From Sphingobacterium pedocola (GTDB taxonomy: Bacteria > Bacteroidota > Bacteroidia > Sphingobacteriales > Sphingobacteriaceae): DNA of 64,000 nt. The DNA is taken from assembly GCF_015209965.1 (NCBI RefSeq), contig NZ_MU158689.1, positions 1,151,629 to 1,215,628 of the forward strand, read 5' to 3'. The position numbers and the translations under genes are program-made. The notes below the pieces were generated by a model, which saw only the letters and a program-made list of their open reading frames with translations, made no database searches and had not been told where the DNA came from. This document shows positions 62,151 through 64,000 of the stretch, one piece after another (position 1 is the first letter of the stretch; the number at the start of each line of letters is the position of its first letter).

Positions 62151-63326
62151 TTATGCTTTGATAAGGCGGGCAGCAAACATGCTGTCAGCCTTATCATTGT
62201 ATCCTTTAATAACTTCCGAGCGATCTAATTTCAGGCCCAATTGGTTCACCATGTAATCGATTATATCTTCGTTTTCGGCTTTAAAAACAGAACAAGTTAT
62301 ATACGTTATCGCACCTTTGGGTTTCAGATGTCTAACGACTTGCTTTGCAATTTTTCGTTGTAATTCCGAAAATTCCGTTAACTGACCTATTGAAAACTGT
62401 TGAATCATCTCAGGAGTTCGCCCCCAAGTTCCAGAACCCGTACATGGAGCATCTAATATAATACCATCAAACAGCTCATTCCCTAATAGGGCTGTCGTAT
62501 CTTTTGTAAGATCAATTATCTTTTTACGATAGTCCTGTCTAATATTAGCTTTTTGAAAGCGCTCATCCAGATTCCTTAGGATTGACAATCGAACATCCGA
62601 GACTAGTAAATGTGTTTTGGGATATTTATCTAAAAATAGTAACGCCTTTCCTCCCGAAGCGGCACAGGCGTCCCACCAACTTTGGTTAGGCAAAGCCGTT
62701 ATAAACTGAACCGTTTTTTGAGAAGATAAATCCTGAACCTCGTATTTACCTTCTATTCTAATAAGTTGCTGTAGTTTAGTACCATTCGCTAGCGCAAAGG
62801 TGTGTGAATCAATTTCCTCGAATATAAAACCTGTTTTCTCCAATTCCGATTTCACTTCCTTTTCAAAACCCCGTTTTACACGGATAAACAGTTTGGGTTG
62901 CGTAAAGAAGCTGGACAGAAAAGCATTTTTTTCAATTTTCTCGGTCATATAATCCGAGAAGGGAAAGACATCAGCAAGCTGAAAATTGAATTTATTGGAC
63001 AGAACATCAATTTTATCCGCAATCGAAAGTTCCATCGTACGAATTAGGTCTGGATTCACAAGGGCAACCAGTTCCGAATGTGTTTCACAGAGGTATTCCG
63101 CCAATGCTAAACGTTCAATAATCGGTAGCTCGGCCTTAGCTTTGCCGATGCGGAAATAATTATAACAGAAACGGGAGGTCATCTTCCTATCAGACGATCC
63201 CATTTGTCTATTTTCTTTAAAAAACCGTGTTAGGTATCGCGCAAACGGTTCCATTTTAGCGAACCCATTCAACGCTTTTTCAAAATTCCGAAACTGTTGA
63301 TTTACGCGCCTCTCATTAACTTCCAT
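62151..63326 (-). CDS. RsmB/NOP-family RNA (cytosine-5) methyltransferase
   Basis: 391 residues. Residues 1-130 are an N-terminal helical part. The SAM-dependent core has WWDACAASGGKALLFLD (motif I), LDAPCTGSGTWGRTPE with the first catalytic Cys, and ITYITCSVFKAEN with the second. It methylates C5 of cytosine in rRNA or tRNA by a covalent Cys adduct. Length is shorter than E. coli RsmB (429). Its start is 9 bp from the partial binding-protein gene on the same strand. Confidence 0.9.
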   Translation of the reverse strand: MEVNERRVNQQFRNFEKALNGFAKMEPFARYLTRFFKENRQMGSSDRKMTSRFCYNYFRIGKAKAELPIIERLALAEYLCETHSELVALVNPDLIRTMELSIADKIDVLSNKFNFQLADVFPFSDYMTEKIEKNAFLSSFFTQPKLFIRVKRGFEKEVKSELEKTGFIFEEIDSHTFALANGTKLQQLIRIEGKYEVQDLSSQKTVQFITALPNQSWWDACAASGGKALLFLDKYPKTHLLVSDVRLSILRNLDERFQKANIRQDYRKKIIDLTKDTTALLGNELFDGIILDAPCTGSGTWGRTPEMIQQFSIGQLTEFSELQRKIAKQVVRHLKPKGAITYITCSVFKAENEDIIDYMVNQLGLKLDRSEVIKGYNDKADSMFAARLIKA

Positions 63327-63335
63327 AGTCGACTA

Positions 63336-64000
63336 TTAACGAAGGCCAAATGCGTTACCAGTATACACCTGAATGGAAACTGCGTCATTCGAAAATCCCC
63401 AAGCATCATTATGCTTAAACTTATAAGAACTGTACAAACCATTAAACGATTCGGTGGTCAAATGATCTTGAAGGTTTCTTCCTCCATATTTATCAATTAA
63501 TCCGCCGAAATAAATCGCCGCATCGTATCCTTTGTAGGAGTTATCTGAAGGATTGACACCAAATCGGGTATAATAGGATTCTTTGAAGGTCTTAGCCTTT
63601 GCCGACCAGTTCTTCAAATGATTCTCGGAAGTGATCGTCGGCGCATAATCTGAAAAATTAGGATATACTTCAAAATCGTACCGCGACCAAAGTGGGTGAC
63701 CAAACAGTTTGAAAGAATAATACCCTTCTTTCACTTTAAGGTCTAAATTTCCTAATAATGTTTTTATTTGAAATTTGTCAGTAGTACCTGTTACGATTAA
63801 ATTAGAACCTGTCGCCGAAAGCTTCTCGTTCATCTGCGTTGTAGAAGACACAGCATAAATTTCTACAGCAGGTTTATACTGCTTTATTGCTGAAAGCATG
63901 CCATTTAAGAACTGTTTACCGTCTGCATCCGACGTGTTGTATAGAATAATTATATCTCCAGGCATATATTGTCGGGCAACCTCCGATGCAATTGCATTTA
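63336..64000 (-). CDS. Periplasmic-binding-protein-like domain, C-terminal part (5' end outside window)
   Basis: The frame is open to the right edge (codons upstream of Met 63965 encode ...EVARQY), so the gene is truncated. About 221 residues are visible. They form the second half of a Leu/Ile/Val-binding receptor-like domain: GDIIILYNTSDADGKQFLNG, NLIVTGTTDKFQI, the FKESYYTRFGVNPSDNSYKG YDA stretch, read at SYKGYDAAIYFGG. Sphingobacteriaceae proteins of this kind carry an N-terminal LysM domain, which would lie outside the window. Role unknown; possibly cell-wall associated ligand binding. Confidence 0.7.
   Translation of the reverse strand, partial: NAIASEVARQYMPGDIIILYNTSDADGKQFLNGMLSAIKQYKPAVEIYAVSSTTQMNEKLSATGSNLIVTGTTDKFQIKTLLGNLDLKVKEGYYSFKLFGHPLWSRYDFEVYPNFSDYAPTITSENHLKNWSAKAKTFKESYYTRFGVNPSDNSYKGYDAAIYFGGLIDKYGGRNLQDHLTTESFNGLYSSYKFKHNDAWGFSNDAVSIQVYTGNAFGLR

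Noticed and set aside
1..64000. tRNA, rRNA and insertion-sequence genes
   Set aside because: No T-arm GTTCRANNC with a matching acceptor stem, no rRNA core and no transposase motif was seen by eye; short RNAs could still be missed.

Overview
The window reads as a chromosomal segment of a Bacteroidota bacterium, most likely a Sphingobacteriaceae member (Sphingobacterium/Pedobacter-like). The base composition is AT-rich. Several starts are preceded by the Bacteroidota -7 element TAnnTTTG, and Shine-Dalgarno sites are weak. The gene families also fit: a Nudix-type AraR, DUF3810, DUF6702, a bbp2 porin, a sigma-70 factor next to a TM-anchored barrel-like protein, and a HEPN-tailed sulfite reductase. 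No rRNA, tRNA, CRISPR array, prophage or intact transposase was seen. Both ends cut a gene: an alcohol dehydrogenase on the left and a periplasmic-binding-protein-like gene on the right.

Layout. 0-6 kb: alcohol dehydrogenase tail, patatin-like lipase, two adjacent L,D-transpeptidases, a membrane protein and panB. 5.4-7.7 kb: pseudouridine synthase, membrane-anchored thioredoxin and pyrF. 7.7-8.3 kb: decayed DNA with a phosphate-permease-like remnant. 8.3-14.8 kb: a sulfate assimilation operon (siroheme sulfite reductase, cobA, MET8-like siroheme synthase, Fe-S type cysH, cysD, cysN). CysDN makes APS, CysH reduces it to sulfite, and the siroheme sulfite reductase makes sulfide; the two tetrapyrrole genes supply siroheme. 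15-18 kb: an AraC-family regulator, an exceptional 340-bp array of CTAG palindromes spaced exactly 21 bp, then a fibronectin-III protein and an unknown acidic helical protein. 18-21.8 kb: CDF transporter, gdhA, a small conserved protein and a sirtuin without zinc cysteines. 21.8-28.4 kb: the arabinose cluster araB-araD-araA-transporter with its Nudix-fold regulator upstream.

28.5-36 kb: DUF2892 protein, an ATP-cone/Mrr nuclease, ThuA protein, aroB, an S4 RNA-binding protein, proline dehydrogenase, a HAD phosphatase, and an ECF sigma factor with its partner. 36-45 kb: tandem universal stress protein, GDSL esterase, PQQ-type sugar dehydrogenase, flavin reductase, DUF3810 protein, nucleoid-associated protein, HDAC-like amidohydrolase, YceH and a BNR-repeat protein. 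45-53 kb: BON/SH3 proteins, a Gre-like factor, folD, lepA, amt and a porin. 53-64 kb: methyltransferase, LysR regulator with an overlapping MBL hydrolase, a HupE-M1 peptidase coupled pair, TPR and NlpC/P60 proteins, a universal stress protein, an RsmB-type RNA methyltransferase and the truncated binding protein.

The feature least explained by known gene families is the 21-bp-phased CTAG array at 16.03-16.37 kb. It ends in a perfect 46-bp palindrome and is followed by a 20-bp inverted repeat and a fibronectin-III gene. Other non-coding signals are a family of palindromic elements with CGTCATT/AATGACG cores, a 7-bp tandem repeat able to fold in front of cysN, and probable near-leaderless promoters.
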